Positions 47,364 to 58,100 of a stretch of DNA of 64,000 nt are shown here, in pieces. The position numbers and the translations under genes are program-made. Location of the stretch: contig CAYUQT010000005.1 in NCBI GenBank assembly GCA_964446835.1, positions 165,057 to 229,056 on the forward strand, written 5' to 3'. The notes below the pieces were generated by a model. The model made no database searches. It had not been told where the DNA came from and worked only from the letters and a program-made list of their open reading frames with translations. Each line of letters begins with the position of its first letter. Positions within the stretch are counted from its first letter, which is position 1. The DNA comes from CAYUQT01 sp964446835 (GTDB lineage Bacteria > Planctomycetota > Phycisphaerae > UBA1845 > JAFGLZ01).

Positions 47364-48902
47364 ATGAACGCGAGGGCCTGCCTCATTTCACTGATCGTCG
47401 GCGGATGGGCCGTGACTCTGCGCGCCGCCGGGCCGACACGGCACCAGGATGTGATCGACCCGCGAATCGTCTACCAGACGATCGACAACTTCGGCGCCTC
47501 GGATTGCTGGTCGATGCAGAAGATCGGAGCGTGGTCCGACACCAACAAGGCTCGCGTGGCCGACCTGCTCTTCTCCACCGACAAGGGCATCGGCCTGACC
47601 TGCTGGCGGTTCAACCTGGGCGGCGGCATCAATCGCAAGACCATCGGCAATCCCTGGCGAACGGTCGAGACGTTTGAGACCGCCGAGGGCCGCTACGACT
47701 GGACCCGCCAGGCGAATGAGAGATGGTTTCTCAGGGCGGCCAAGGCCCGCGGCGTCCCCCAATTCATCGCATTCGTTAACAGCCCCCCTGCCCGCATGAC
47801 CCGCAACGGCCTGACCAATGTGGACAAGGGGCCACACAGCACCAATCTCAGGGACGGATTCGAGGGGCAATTCGCCCGATACCTCGTTGACATCCTGCGG
47901 CATTTCCGCGACAACCCCGATCCCAACGAGCGAATCGCGTTCGATGCCGTCAGCCCCGTGAACGAGCCCTCATGGGAGTGGCTCACCGGTGACGGACAGG
48001 AAGGCAATCGCGCCTCCAACGAAGACATCAATCGCATCATCCTGGCCCTCAGCGCCGAACTGAAACGCCAGGACCTGCGAACGAAGATCCTGGTGCCCGA
48101 GGCCCGCAGCCCCTCGGCCATGTACCTCACCGATCGCCACATGAACAAGCTCCACGGCGGCCAGTGGAACAACTACATCGCCGATTTCTGCGGCGACCCC
48201 AACGTCAGCGGCCTGCTCGATAAGACCCTCTGTTATCACAGCTACTGGGCCGACTGGCTGAGCACGCAGCTCATCCAACACCGCGAGCAACTCGGCCATG
48301 CCATGGCTCGCTACCCGGACTGGAAGCTCTGGCAGACCGAATACTGCGTCATGTCGGGTCCCCATGGAAAGGGCGGCGGCGGACGTGACCTCGGCATGAA
48401 CACGGCCCTCGATGTCGCCCGCGTGATCCACTTCGACCTCACCCTCGCCCAGGCGTCGGCATGGCAATGGTGGACTGCCGTCTCGCCGGAGCGTTTCAAG
48501 GACGGGATCATCTACACCGACTATCGCCGTCCCGGCGATGCCGAGACGATCTTCGAATCGAAGCTTCTGTGGACGCTGGGCCATTTCAGCCGCTTCATTC
48601 GCCCGGGGATGAAACGCATCGGCCTGATCGGCCCGGGCCACACACCCACCGGCCTGCTGGGATCGGCCTATCTCGATCCTGCCACGCGCCGTATTGTTGC
48701 CATCTACATCAATCTTGCCGATGAACAGGCCGAAGTGGCCGTTCGTGTGGCGGAGGCGCCGACCTCGTCCACAGCCCGACGATGGACCGCCTGTACAACG
48801 TCCGACAACGCCGGCGACAGCCTGCGCCCCTGCGAGATGTCGCCCGACACCGCATGCACAATCGCCCCGCGGTCGGTCGTAACGATTACGATGACGCCAT
48901 GA
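47364..48902 (+). CDS. Secreted GH30-family glycosidase
   Basis: A 512-residue clan GH-A enzyme with a signal peptide (about 1-21). The acid/base is Glu201 in SPVNEPSWEW and the nucleophile Glu326 in LWQTEYCVM, the GH30 pattern. WRFNLGGGIN (81-90) and FVNSPPARMTRNG (138-150) are further family marks, as is the final beta-sandwich typical of GH30. Members act on beta-1,6-glucan or galactan, glucuronoxylan or related glycans; the substrate here is not determined. ATG 47364, with AGGA 8 nt upstream, gives a clean signal peptide; the longer frame from 47265 overlaps the previous gene. The aldo/keto reductase gene follows after 14 nt. Confidence 0.86.
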   Translation: MNARACLISLIVGGWAVTLRAAGPTRHQDVIDPRIVYQTIDNFGASDCWSMQKIGAWSDTNKARVADLLFSTDKGIGLTCWRFNLGGGINRKTIGNPWRTVETFETAEGRYDWTRQANERWFLRAAKARGVPQFIAFVNSPPARMTRNGLTNVDKGPHSTNLRDGFEGQFARYLVDILRHFRDNPDPNERIAFDAVSPVNEPSWEWLTGDGQEGNRASNEDINRIILALSAELKRQDLRTKILVPEARSPSAMYLTDRHMNKLHGGQWNNYIADFCGDPNVSGLLDKTLCYHSYWADWLSTQLIQHREQLGHAMARYPDWKLWQTEYCVMSGPHGKGGGGRDLGMNTALDVARVIHFDLTLAQASAWQWWTAVSPERFKDGIIYTDYRRPGDAETIFESKLLWTLGHFSRFIRPGMKRIGLIGPGHTPTGLLGSAYLDPATRRIVAIYINLADEQAEVAVRVAEAPTSSTARRWTACTTSDNAGDSLRPCEMSPDTACTIAPRSVVTITMTP

Positions 48903-48916
48903 AGGAGGGATGACCG

Positions 48917-49930
48917 ATGCTTCGCAGAGACTTTCTCAAGTCGGCCGCCGCCGCAGCCGCCGCCGCATCGACCGGCGTGTCCGCCGAGGTCACCTCCACT
49001 CAAAGCACCCGTCCCGGCGAACTGCCAAGACGCACCCTTGGACGTACGAAGGAATCCGTGACCATAGTCGGACTGGGGTGTGCCTATGCCGGCGCGGACG
49101 TCAGCGAGGCTCAGACACGCGCCACTATCGAAGCGGCGATCGAAGAGGGCGTGCGATACTTCGATGCCGCCCCCGAATACACACAGGCCGAAGTCCGCCT
49201 GGGTCCTGCAATCAAGGCCGTTCGCAACAAGGTCTTTCTGGTCACCAAGACCTATGCCCCCGATGCCGCACAGGCGGAGAAGGACCTCGCACAGGCACTC
49301 CGCCAATTGGGCACCGACCACGTCGATCTCTACCTGCAACACGGCGTAGGCCTCCAGCCGATCGCCATGAACAACCAGATCCTCGGCAAGGGCGGTTCAC
49401 TGGAGTACCTCCGCAAGGCCAAGAAGGCCGGCCTGACCCGATTCATCGGCCTCAGCGCGCATGCTCCTTACGCGCCGGCGCTGCAACTGCTCGAGCAGTC
49501 CGATGCATGGGACGTCGTCATGCCGTTCCTCAACTACGTAACACACGCCCGCGAGACCCTGCTGGCCGAAAACGAACTCGACCCCGTCGGCGACTACGAC
49601 AAACTGCTGAAGCGGGCGTGCCAGAACAACATCGGCATCGTCGGAATGAAGGTGCTGGGCGGCCACCCGGGCCCCCTGGCCACCCACTATGATCGGGCGT
49701 TCCGCTACGCCCTCAGTCTTCCCGGCGTGGCCTGCGTGATCATCGGTGTTCGCAGTGCCGCCGAGGTGCATCGAGCCGCCCGGGCGGCCCGCGAATTCAA
49801 GCTGTTCAGCGATGCCGAGATGGAGGAAACGCTTAAGATTGGAAAGCAGATGGTCCACCAGGGCTCCAGCACGGCCAGGTCCATCGAGCGGCACATCGCC
49901 AGGGACTTCGGCAGCGGACACTACGCCTGA
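48917..49930 (+). CDS. Tat-exported aldo/keto reductase
   Basis: A 337-residue AKR with an N-terminal twin-arginine signal (RRDFLKSAAAA), so it is exported folded, presumably with its cofactor. The catalytic tetrad is complete: Asp83 and Tyr88 in FDAAPEYTQAE, Lys111 in VTKTY and His142 in LYLQHG. The barrel continues through GLTRFIGLSAH, GMKVLGGHPG and PGVACVIIGVRS. Exported AKRs of this type are frequent in planctomycete saccharolytic loci and may oxidise or reduce sugar intermediates. It is 14 nt downstream of the GH30 gene and probably in the same transcript. Confidence 0.86.
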   Translation: MLRRDFLKSAAAAAAAASTGVSAEVTSTQSTRPGELPRRTLGRTKESVTIVGLGCAYAGADVSEAQTRATIEAAIEEGVRYFDAAPEYTQAEVRLGPAIKAVRNKVFLVTKTYAPDAAQAEKDLAQALRQLGTDHVDLYLQHGVGLQPIAMNNQILGKGGSLEYLRKAKKAGLTRFIGLSAHAPYAPALQLLEQSDAWDVVMPFLNYVTHARETLLAENELDPVGDYDKLLKRACQNNIGIVGMKVLGGHPGPLATHYDRAFRYALSLPGVACVIIGVRSAAEVHRAARAAREFKLFSDAEMEETLKIGKQMVHQGSSTARSIERHIARDFGSGHYA

Positions 49931-50000
49931 CTGGCGTGGCGGGAATCGCAGCGGGCCCGATCGCACTCCACACACCCGCAGTCGAGATGTGCCCCGTATC

Positions 50001-50891
50001 TCAAGAAGGCGCGGTCCCCTTCTCCATGAATATCGCGCCAAAGGTGTAGTGGCGATGACGCAGGGCTAGACGATGAGCTCGGATGTACCCGTGCAGGAAT
50101 GCTGAAAGCATGGACACCGTCTGACTCAGCCGTCCGAAACCGAAGTAGTGCGCCGATTCGAGGTAGGACTGACCGTGATCGACGAAGTCGCGGTTGCCAC
50201 GAAGGCTGAGCCCCGAGGGCTCCACGAGTTGCTCCATCAGGTCGGCGGGCGAATCGAGCCGTACATCGCAATGTGGCGATCGATAGTCAAACGTCAGCCC
50301 CACCGTCCCGCCCGGCTTAAGCAGACGCTTCCACAGTCCGGCCGCAATCCGCCGACGCTGCCACGGAAGATGCTCCAGGACGCACACGCTGAAGATGTGA
50401 TCGATGCTCTCGGCCGGAAGGTCCACCTCGGCCATGTCGGCCCGGATTGCCTCCATGGGCCACCCCATCGCCGCAGCGATCCGTCCGGCGTGCCGCACCA
50501 GGCCGTCGTCCAGATCCACGCTGATCACCCGGCAGCCCCGATCCGCCAGGTAGCAACTGAACAGAGACGAAGCCCCTCCCAAGTCCAGAACGCATTGCCC
50601 GGGCTTCAAGGACGTGTGGCTGACCAGCCAGGAGATTTCCCAGAGCAGGAACCACGGGACACGATCGTCGTCGTCCCACCCGGCCAGCGGCTCGTACGAC
50701 ATGCCGCGATTCGCACGATCCCAGAGGCTCGGCGAACCGTCGATGCGACCGTACCACGACGAGTGCATGACCCCCACCTCGCGCATCCGCCGCTTCAGGT
50801 CGGCCAGCTCCCGGATGATCTGCTCGCATTCCGTGCGAGCCAGGTCCGCGCGGTCCATTGTCTTGTTGATCGGATCGTTCGCATCTGCCAT
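50001..50891 (-). CDS. SAM-dependent class I methyltransferase
   Basis: A 296-residue methyltransferase. The SAM motifs are clear: VLDLGGASSLFSCYLADRG (motif I, about 100-118), VISVDLDDG (motif II), and SVCVLEHLPW with LLKPGGTVGLTFDY (motifs IV-V). It starts with a charged helix (about 10-50). ATG 50891 is the first credible start, although no strong ribosome site precedes it; the much longer frame to 51257 runs through the intergenic region and into the divergent gene. It lies inside the saccharolytic island on the opposite strand. The acceptor (sugar, lipid or small molecule) is unknown. Confidence 0.77.
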   Translation of the reverse strand: MADANDPINKTMDRADLARTECEQIIRELADLKRRMREVGVMHSSWYGRIDGSPSLWDRANRGMSYEPLAGWDDDDRVPWFLLWEISWLVSHTSLKPGQCVLDLGGASSLFSCYLADRGCRVISVDLDDGLVRHAGRIAAAMGWPMEAIRADMAEVDLPAESIDHIFSVCVLEHLPWQRRRIAAGLWKRLLKPGGTVGLTFDYRSPHCDVRLDSPADLMEQLVEPSGLSLRGNRDFVDHGQSYLESAHYFGFGRLSQTVSMLSAFLHGYIRAHRLALRHRHYTFGAIFMEKGTAPS

Positions 50892-51047
50892 GGCGAAGCG
50901 AGTGTACTTAGCTTCAGGACAACCCGTCAATGATGCCCCCGGAAGCGGCATCCCATCTTGCGGGACTTGATAGCCGCCCCGCAGAGAGTCACAATCGGTG
51001 TGGATTGAGATGGACGGGTCAGAACCAGGCGACCAGGAGGAACGGTT

Positions 51048-51989
51048 GTGGGTGATGGAATAACGCGTCGGACGTTCGTTCGGGATACGCTGCTCGCTTC
51101 TGCCGGGGCCGCCCTGGCAAACGGGGCACAGGGATCGGCTGCCCAGGCCCCTGCGGGGCCCGCCGCCGGCAAGGGAGCGATCCCCACGGGCAAGATCGGC
51201 AACCTGGAGATCTCCCGGCTGATCCTCGGCGGCAACCTTCTGAACCGCTTCAACCACGTTCGCGACCTACGGTATGTCAGTGAACTCGTCAATCGATACA
51301 ACACCGACGAGAGAATCCTCCAGACGATGGCACTGGCCGAATCGAAGGGCATCAACACCTTCAGCGTCTTCCCCAATCCGCCGACACGGAAGCTCGTCCG
51401 TGAGTTTCGAGACAAGCGAGGCGGCAAGCTCCAGTGGATTGCCTATTGGGTCGAGTGGATCAAGGACCTGGCCTACTATGCCCGCAAGGTCCAGGAAATG
51501 GTCGACGACGGAGCCGACGCAGTCTACGTCTGGGGTGAAGACGCCGACAAGCTCGTCAAAGAAGGAAAGATCGACGTGCTCGCCAAGGCGGTCGAGATGA
51601 TGAAGGCCCACGGCATCCCCGTCGGCATCGGGGCGCACGCACTCGAAACGGTCCAGGCAACCGAGAAGGCAAAAATCCCCTGCGACTTCTACGTCAAGAC
51701 GCTGCACCAACTGAACTATCCGAGCGTCAAGATGGACTTCGACTCGATCTTCTGCCGGCACCCCCAGGAAACCATCGACTTCATGAAAACCGTCAACAAG
51801 CCGTGGATCGCCTTCAAGGTGATGGCCGGTGGCGCCATCGCACCGAAGGATGGCTTCAAGCACGCCATCGAAGGCGGGGCCGACTTCATCTTCGCCGGCA
51901 TGTTCGATTTCGAGATCGAACCCGACATCAAGATCATGAATGAAGTCCTGGCCTCGAACCCCAAACGCGAACGACCCTGGCGGTCATAG
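51048..51989 (+). CDS. Tat-exported TIM-barrel-like protein (AKR-related)
   Basis: A 313-residue protein with a twin-arginine signal (RRTFVRDTLLASAG). After the signal, PTGKIGNLEISRLILGGNLL resembles the start of aldo/keto reductases, and FKVMAGGAIAPKDGFKHA resembles their later strands. However, the catalytic Asp-Tyr-Lys-His set cannot be found. I therefore call it a barrel protein related to, but not clearly functioning as, an AKR. GTG 51048 has GGAGG 7 nt upstream. It may work with the exported oxidoreductase and DUF1080 genes around it; its activity is unknown. Confidence 0.7.
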   Translation: MGDGITRRTFVRDTLLASAGAALANGAQGSAAQAPAGPAAGKGAIPTGKIGNLEISRLILGGNLLNRFNHVRDLRYVSELVNRYNTDERILQTMALAESKGINTFSVFPNPPTRKLVREFRDKRGGKLQWIAYWVEWIKDLAYYARKVQEMVDDGADAVYVWGEDADKLVKEGKIDVLAKAVEMMKAHGIPVGIGAHALETVQATEKAKIPCDFYVKTLHQLNYPSVKMDFDSIFCRHPQETIDFMKTVNKPWIAFKVMAGGAIAPKDGFKHAIEGGADFIFAGMFDFEIEPDIKIMNEVLASNPKRERPWRS

Positions 51990-52051
51990 TTACGGCCACG
52001 TTGTTCCAGTACGGTGGCATCGCCAGCGCGAAGACCTAGGGAGAACCACTC

Positions 52052-53578
52052 GTGATCCGCACCGCAACCGCACTGCTGCTCCTGCTGGTCTCTCCTTGGG
52101 TGGCATTCGCCGAGCCGGGCTCCACCCAGGCCGCCGCCTCTGAGAAGGCGCATTTCGGCGCCGCCCCCAGTCCGTTCTTTGTCCCCGCCGGAGGGCGTTC
52201 CAACGACACGTTCCCCTTCTACAAAGACGGGGTCTGGCACCTGATCCACATGCGCCTCCCCGTGATCGCCCATTACGCCAGCCGGGATCTCATTCATTGG
52301 AAAGAGCAGCCCGTTGTGGCCACCCCGGGCGCGCCGGGCCAACCGGACCACTGCGACGGCCTGTGCACGGGTTGCGTGATCGAGCACGACAAGAAGTTCT
52401 ACTGCCATTACACGGCCAATCAGACGATCTGCCTGACCACCAGTAATGACATGAATCAATGGACGAAGCATGCCGCCAACCCTGTCCTGCGCGGCGACAA
52501 CAAGCAGTATGAGAGCGCCAACTTCCGTGACCCCTTTGTCATTTTCAGCCCGGACGAAGGGCTATGGTGGATGATCTTCGGCACACGCCTGATGAAACAA
52601 CCCGGCCAACGCGCGGGCTGCGTGGGCCTGGCCAAGAGCAAGGATCTGATTCACTGGGAACTGTCCGCACCGCTCTGGGCGCCGAACATCGGTCCGCATG
52701 CCGACTGCCCGCAACTTCTCCGACACAACCGCCTCTGGTACCTGGTGTATCTGCAGCGCAACACGCGCTACCGCATCGCCGATTCGATGGCCGGCCCCTG
52801 GCGTCGTCCGCCCATTCGTGATCTGGGCACGATGAACCCCCTGGCCGGCTCGCGCCCCACAACCGACGGCAAACGCTGGATCAGCCTTCCATTCCTGGGT
52901 CGGCCCCAGGGAACTCCGGAACTGAAGGAACTGGGCATCGGAGATTACGACGGGGGCCCCCTGGCCGTGCCGCGTCAGTGGGACTTCCACGACGATGGCA
53001 GTATCACATGGCGCCCTGCCGACGAAATCCTCCAGGCCGTGCATGCCTCACCGGCGGGAACCCGAAATCCCCTCGACGGCGCCAAGACGCTGGCGGGACA
53101 ATGGGAGCTGAACGGAGGCCACACCGCACGCAGCCTCGACACCTCGGGCGGCACGCTGCTACTGCCCGATCCCCCGACAGATTTCTATCTTGAGGCGGAC
53201 GTGACCCTTGCCAGCAAGCACATGGATGGTCACCTCCTGCTCAACATCGACCCCGGCCTCACACGCGGCTACCAACTCTCGCTGCATCCCGACCGCGACA
53301 TGGTCACGCTCAGGGGCCTGTCATACTGGGACGGCATCAATACGCGCATCCTGGAAACGCAATCGATCCGACTTGAACCCAATCGCCCCATCAAGCTGCG
53401 AGTCTTCCGCTCCGGGCCCATCCTGGAAGTATTCATCGATGACAAGGCAACGCTGTCCCACATGCTCTACCAGTACAACGACGGCCATATGGCCCTCGAA
53501 TTCCGGGACGGGGGCGGCACGTTCGCCAACATCTTCATGCGGGGTCTAGCGCCGGCTCAAGAGAAGCCCGGCAAATGA
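52052..53578 (+). CDS. Secreted GH32/GH43-like five-bladed propeller glycosidase
   Basis: A 508-residue exported protein with signal peptide (about 1-20). The N-terminal propeller carries FPFYKDGVWHLIHM, HYASRDLIHWKEQP, DGLCTGCVIEHD and ANFRDPFVIF. The RDP motif gives the transition-state Asp typical of GH32/GH68/GH43 enzymes. The C-terminal part (about 345-500) is a beta-sandwich of the GH32-C type (DFYLEADVTLASK, EVFIDDKATLSHM). Family members hydrolyse fructosides or arabinosides, but the nucleophile cannot be fixed with certainty. The start is GTG 52052 with AGGGAGA 8 nt upstream. Confidence 0.75.
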   Translation: MIRTATALLLLLVSPWVAFAEPGSTQAAASEKAHFGAAPSPFFVPAGGRSNDTFPFYKDGVWHLIHMRLPVIAHYASRDLIHWKEQPVVATPGAPGQPDHCDGLCTGCVIEHDKKFYCHYTANQTICLTTSNDMNQWTKHAANPVLRGDNKQYESANFRDPFVIFSPDEGLWWMIFGTRLMKQPGQRAGCVGLAKSKDLIHWELSAPLWAPNIGPHADCPQLLRHNRLWYLVYLQRNTRYRIADSMAGPWRRPPIRDLGTMNPLAGSRPTTDGKRWISLPFLGRPQGTPELKELGIGDYDGGPLAVPRQWDFHDDGSITWRPADEILQAVHASPAGTRNPLDGAKTLAGQWELNGGHTARSLDTSGGTLLLPDPPTDFYLEADVTLASKHMDGHLLLNIDPGLTRGYQLSLHPDRDMVTLRGLSYWDGINTRILETQSIRLEPNRPIKLRVFRSGPILEVFIDDKATLSHMLYQYNDGHMALEFRDGGGTFANIFMRGLAPAQEKPGK

Positions 53579-53632
53579 CAGGACCAACCGATAGTGGCCT
53601 GATCCATTCCCCCGAGCCTTCGCTTGTGTCCG

Positions 53633-54868
53633 CTACTTAGATTGAGGCTCCCCAGGACGCTCGCTTGCCGGCGCGCCCGGTGCATCCAGCGACTTGATCC
53701 GCAACTCCTTCCACTCGACCCGGCAACCGCTGGTATGCATCTGCAGTGAGATACGGCCCGGCCGTACGAATTCGGTCAGGTTGTCGCTGAACGCTCCGTC
53801 CTCGCCGTTGACCCGCGTGAACACCGTCTTGCCGCGAACGAAGATCTGCATGGGTATCCACTCGTTGTCGGGGGTGTTCAGATTGGGGTTACGAACGTAG
53901 CTGTAGATGCTGCCCGTCGGGTTGTCGCCCTGCGGGTTGTTGTAAATCTGGATCTCATAGGCCCGGTCGGTCATGCCCAGCCCCTTCCAGCGGAAGAAGA
54001 TCCCGCCGTTAGCGTGCGGCGTCGCCCGGATGTACGTGAAGATCTCCAGGTTCTGCCACTCCTTGTCGGTGATCAGATAGCCGTCGCCCGTGGCGCTGAC
54101 CTCGCCGTCGCCGGCCTCCCACGTCGCCCGGCCCACGACGTTCCAGCCCCCGTAGTTCTTGCCCTGGAGCAGTGGCACGCGTTTGCCCTTCGTGTTGATC
54201 CCGGGAATCGTGTCCAGCAGAGAGAGCCACGTCTCCTTCGACGGAAGCTCCTTGATGCGGATATTCCGGAAGCTGCACGGCGCCCCCATCGCCGTAAACC
54301 CGAGGTATCCCTGTCGCAGCCGATAGCGCAGCTTCTCGTTCGCCGCACAATCGATCTCTTGAACCACCTTGCCGTTCAGCGTGACCCGCAGCATCGGATA
54401 GTCCATGGAAACCTCCATGGGATACCACGTGCTGTGCTTCTCGGCCACCATCATCTTCTCCCGCGCCACCCCGAGAATCGTCCCGGTGTGTTGCGTCTTA
54501 GCGCCTCGGGCGGTGTCCTCGGTGATGACGATCTTGATACCCACCTCCGCGATCCGGCCATGCAATGGCGCGTGGATCACCAGACCGGATTCGCAGTAGT
54601 ACGGGATCTTGTAGTCGAACCGCAGGACGAAGTTCTCGTAGCTCTTATCGCTCCGCAGCCACGTGGGCCAGTAGCCGCTCGGATTGGACCGCAGCTCTCC
54701 ACCCTCGGCTGTAAACGTATCCGCAGGCTTGCCCTCCAGGTGCCACCCCGTAAGATCTCGCCCATTGAACAGCGAAACAAACCCCTCCTCGACGTTTCCG
54801 CCGTCGGCTCCAATACACGCGGCACCGAGATTGAAGCTCACCATCACACACAGCATCTGCAACGCCAT
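53633..54868 (-). CDS. Exported protein with two DUF1080 (3-keto-disaccharide hydrolase) domains
   Basis: A 411-residue protein with a signal peptide (about 1-20). Two tandem concanavalin-like DUF1080 domains are visible: about 25-205 (FVSLFNGRDLTGWHLEG ... YENFVLRFDYK) and about 220-395 (GKNYGGWNVVGRATWEAGDG ... NLEIFTYIRATPHANGGIFF). Family members have been linked to hydrolysis of 3-keto-glycosides or simply to carbohydrate binding. Unusual is the pairing of two domains that each keep the core but differ in length. ATG 54868 has AGGAG 9 nt upstream and is preferred over earlier in-frame ATGs. Confidence 0.83.
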   Translation of the reverse strand: MALQMLCVMVSFNLGAACIGADGGNVEEGFVSLFNGRDLTGWHLEGKPADTFTAEGGELRSNPSGYWPTWLRSDKSYENFVLRFDYKIPYYCESGLVIHAPLHGRIAEVGIKIVITEDTARGAKTQHTGTILGVAREKMMVAEKHSTWYPMEVSMDYPMLRVTLNGKVVQEIDCAANEKLRYRLRQGYLGFTAMGAPCSFRNIRIKELPSKETWLSLLDTIPGINTKGKRVPLLQGKNYGGWNVVGRATWEAGDGEVSATGDGYLITDKEWQNLEIFTYIRATPHANGGIFFRWKGLGMTDRAYEIQIYNNPQGDNPTGSIYSYVRNPNLNTPDNEWIPMQIFVRGKTVFTRVNGEDGAFSDNLTEFVRPGRISLQMHTSGCRVEWKELRIKSLDAPGAPASERPGEPQSK

Positions 54869-55143
54869 GGACGACATCTCCTGTTCAAGACCAAGGACGA
54901 TCACCGGAACGCTCGCCGCATGCTACCACAATTGCCTGCTGCCATACATGAAATACCACATCCGAGAATCCCACCGCCAACGGCCGGCTGCCGCTGGACA
55001 ATTCCCAGTTCTCCTGGTCTGATCTCCCGCGAGGATTCGTGCAGAGGCGGGTCTGGCCAACTCACTGGCATCGGTCGTCCCGACCGAATGCCTCCCGCGG
55101 CCGGACCTCCTCAACCCGGCTCCAAGCTCCACGGAGCCTCCAG

Positions 55144-58100
55144 ATGAACGAGGACATGACCATGCCCCAAACCGCAAGACGACTGATGCTCCTCACCCTG
55201 GCGTTCATCGCGGCAGCCTCTCCTGTGGCCGCTGCCCAGCAAGCCCAATGGGTCTTCAGTTGCCGCTCCGACAACGACCTGTACCGCGTCATGACAGAGA
55301 ACGGGCTCGTCTGCCCGCGCTATGCCGACGCGGCCGAGGCCGTCCGCCAGGCGCCCTCGGGCGCCGGCGTGCTGATCCTGGCCGACGGCTATCCCAAGCA
55401 GGCAACGACCGTCGACGCATCCGTGTTCGAAGCGGCCGCCCAGAAGAAGCTCCGTCTGTATGTCGAGTATCCCTCGCTGCTGCCTGGCGCCAGCCTCGGC
55501 AAACCCACCTATCTCAAGACCGGTCCCTACGGTGCAATCGTCGAGCGCACCGTCGTCGCGTCCGACGCCTTCGGGCCCCAACTCGGCAAGATGCGGATCC
55601 TGATGATCAGCGATTGCCACTACCTGCCCGTCGAGGCCACCAGGCCGCACCTCGTTCTGGCACGGGTCGAGGGATATGACACCGCCGTCTACGGCCTGCC
55701 CAAGGAAACCCACCCGATCCTCTTCGAACACCCGCAGACCGGCTGCCTGGTCGCCACCACGAAGCTCAGCCAGTTCGTCACCGCGCGCTACGCCCCCACC
55801 CAGACCTGGCCGTGGGTGTGGAAGACGATCCTGGAATGGCTTCAGCCCGGCAGAACCGCACCGCTCCTCAAATGGACGCCGACCGTCCGACCCATGTACT
55901 CGCCGCGAGATCCAATGCCCGATGCCGCCCAAAAGCAGGCTGCCCAGCGCGGCGTTGAGTATTATGCCAAGTCTCGCCTGTACATCCATCCGTCCTGGCC
56001 CGCCGACACGGGGCTCGATCCGCTGCCGGCCAACTGGCCCGTAGGCGACGGAACCCACGGCATCGGCGAATGCTACATCTCCAAACACATCTTCAGCGAC
56101 GGCACTCAGGCCGTCAGCCGAACCGTCCGCGCCGACTGCAACCTCGAAGCCGCGATGGGCCTGGCCTGCGGTGCCGCGTTGCTTAACGACCCGGCCTATA
56201 AGCTCCCCGTTCAGAAGCTCAACGACCTCGTCTTCTTCAACTCCAACATCTGCGGCGGACCGCGGGCCAACCCCGCCAGCCCCTCCTATGGCCTGATCGG
56301 GGGCTCCGTCCAGAGTCCCGGCCTCTATTGGGGCGACGACAACGCCCGAGCACTGCTCAGCGCCATCGCTGCCGCCGCCATGGTGCGATCCGATCGCTGG
56401 AATGAACCCATCGTGCGAAGTGTCCTGGCCAACTTCCGAACCACCGGCCTCTACGGCTTCCGACCCCAGAACATCGCCGAAGACACCCTGCAACAAGCCG
56501 GCTGGCAGTCGTTCTACCACTCCCCCCACATCGACTATTGCCCGCACATGGAATCGTGGCTCTGGCCGACCTTCCTCTGGCTCTACGAACAGACAAAGTT
56601 CGCGCCCCTGCTCGAACGGGCCCGCACCGGCTGCCGAATGATGATGGCCGCCTACCCCAACTGGCGGCTCGAAGCCAACCGCGTCGAAACCGAGCGATGC
56701 CGCATGCTCCTGCCCCTGGCCTGGCTCGTGCGGGTCGATGACACCCCGGAGCATCGACAGTGGCTCGACACCATCGCCCGCTACGTCATCAACCTGCAGG
56801 ATGGCTCGGGTGCCATCCCCCAGATCCCAGGCCACGTCGTCGCGTCCAACGAAGACTTCGGAACCGGCGAATGCGCCCTGACCCACGCCGCCGGCGACCC
56901 GGCCACCGATGCCCTCTACGCAGTCAACTTCGCCTTCGTCGGCATGTACGAGGCCGCCGCCGCCACCGGCAACCCGGACTACGCCAAATCCGCCGAACGC
57001 ATGGCCGACTTCTTCATCCGCACGCAAACCCGCAGCGAAACACACCCCGAACTCGACGGCACGTGGTACCGCAGCTTCGACTTCAAGAAATGGGACTACT
57101 GGGGCTCCGACGGCGACGCCGGCTGGGGCGTCTGGACCAACGAAATCGGCTGGACGCACAGTTGGATCACGGCCGTGCTCACTCTGCGACAGTTGAACAC
57201 GAACCTGTGGGACCTCGGCAAGACGGTTCGCGTGGCCGGTCTGTTCGACGTCTGCCGTAAGAAGATGCTGCCCGATGAGGTGCTCGCCGATCGCCTCACC
57301 CTCGATTTGAGCGGGCCGTGGGGCTTCCTGCCCGACCGCAAGAACGAGGGCGTAACGGCGGGATACTCCACCGAAGGCCTCGATACCTCCTCCTGGCGGC
57401 AGGTCGCGGTTCCCGTCGCCTTCGACAACTGCGGGCCGGACATGGACCGCTACATCGGCATCGGATGGTTCCGCCGGACGATCGACGTGCCCGAGGTGAT
57501 GCGAGGCCGCCATGTCGCCCTCTGTTTCCAGGGCGTCAACTACAACGCCACCGTCTGGGTCAACGGCAAGCAGGTCGGAGAGAACCACGACGCCTTCCTC
57601 CCCTTCGAAATCCCCGTCGGCGACGACCTCCAATACGGCCGCAAAAACCTGATCGTCGTTCGCGTGGACAACATCCGACAGCGGGCCCAGTTCCCCCTGT
57701 TCGAAGGCTGGCTCGGCCAGGGCGGATTCCTTCGCGAAGCGACACTGGTCGCCTCCAGCCCGCTCTCCATCAGCCACATCGCGACCCAGGCCGAGCCCGG
57801 CGCCGCCGGCGGCCGCCTTCGTCTGACGGCGTCCGTCTGCAACCGTCGACCCGCCACCGCGCAGACCCGGATCCGCGTCGACATCGAGGAACTCTCCGGC
57901 CGCAACGTGGGACGATTCACGTCGCCCGCCGCGCAAGTAAACCCGAACGCCTCGGCTGAGATCAGCATCGAGGCCACTGTTGCCGACGCCAAGCCGTGGT
58001 CGCCCGCGCAGCCGGCCCTCTACCGAGCCAGGGTGATCCTCATCGAGAATGACAAACCCGTCGACCTCACATCGACACGGTTCGGCTTCCGAAAGATCGA

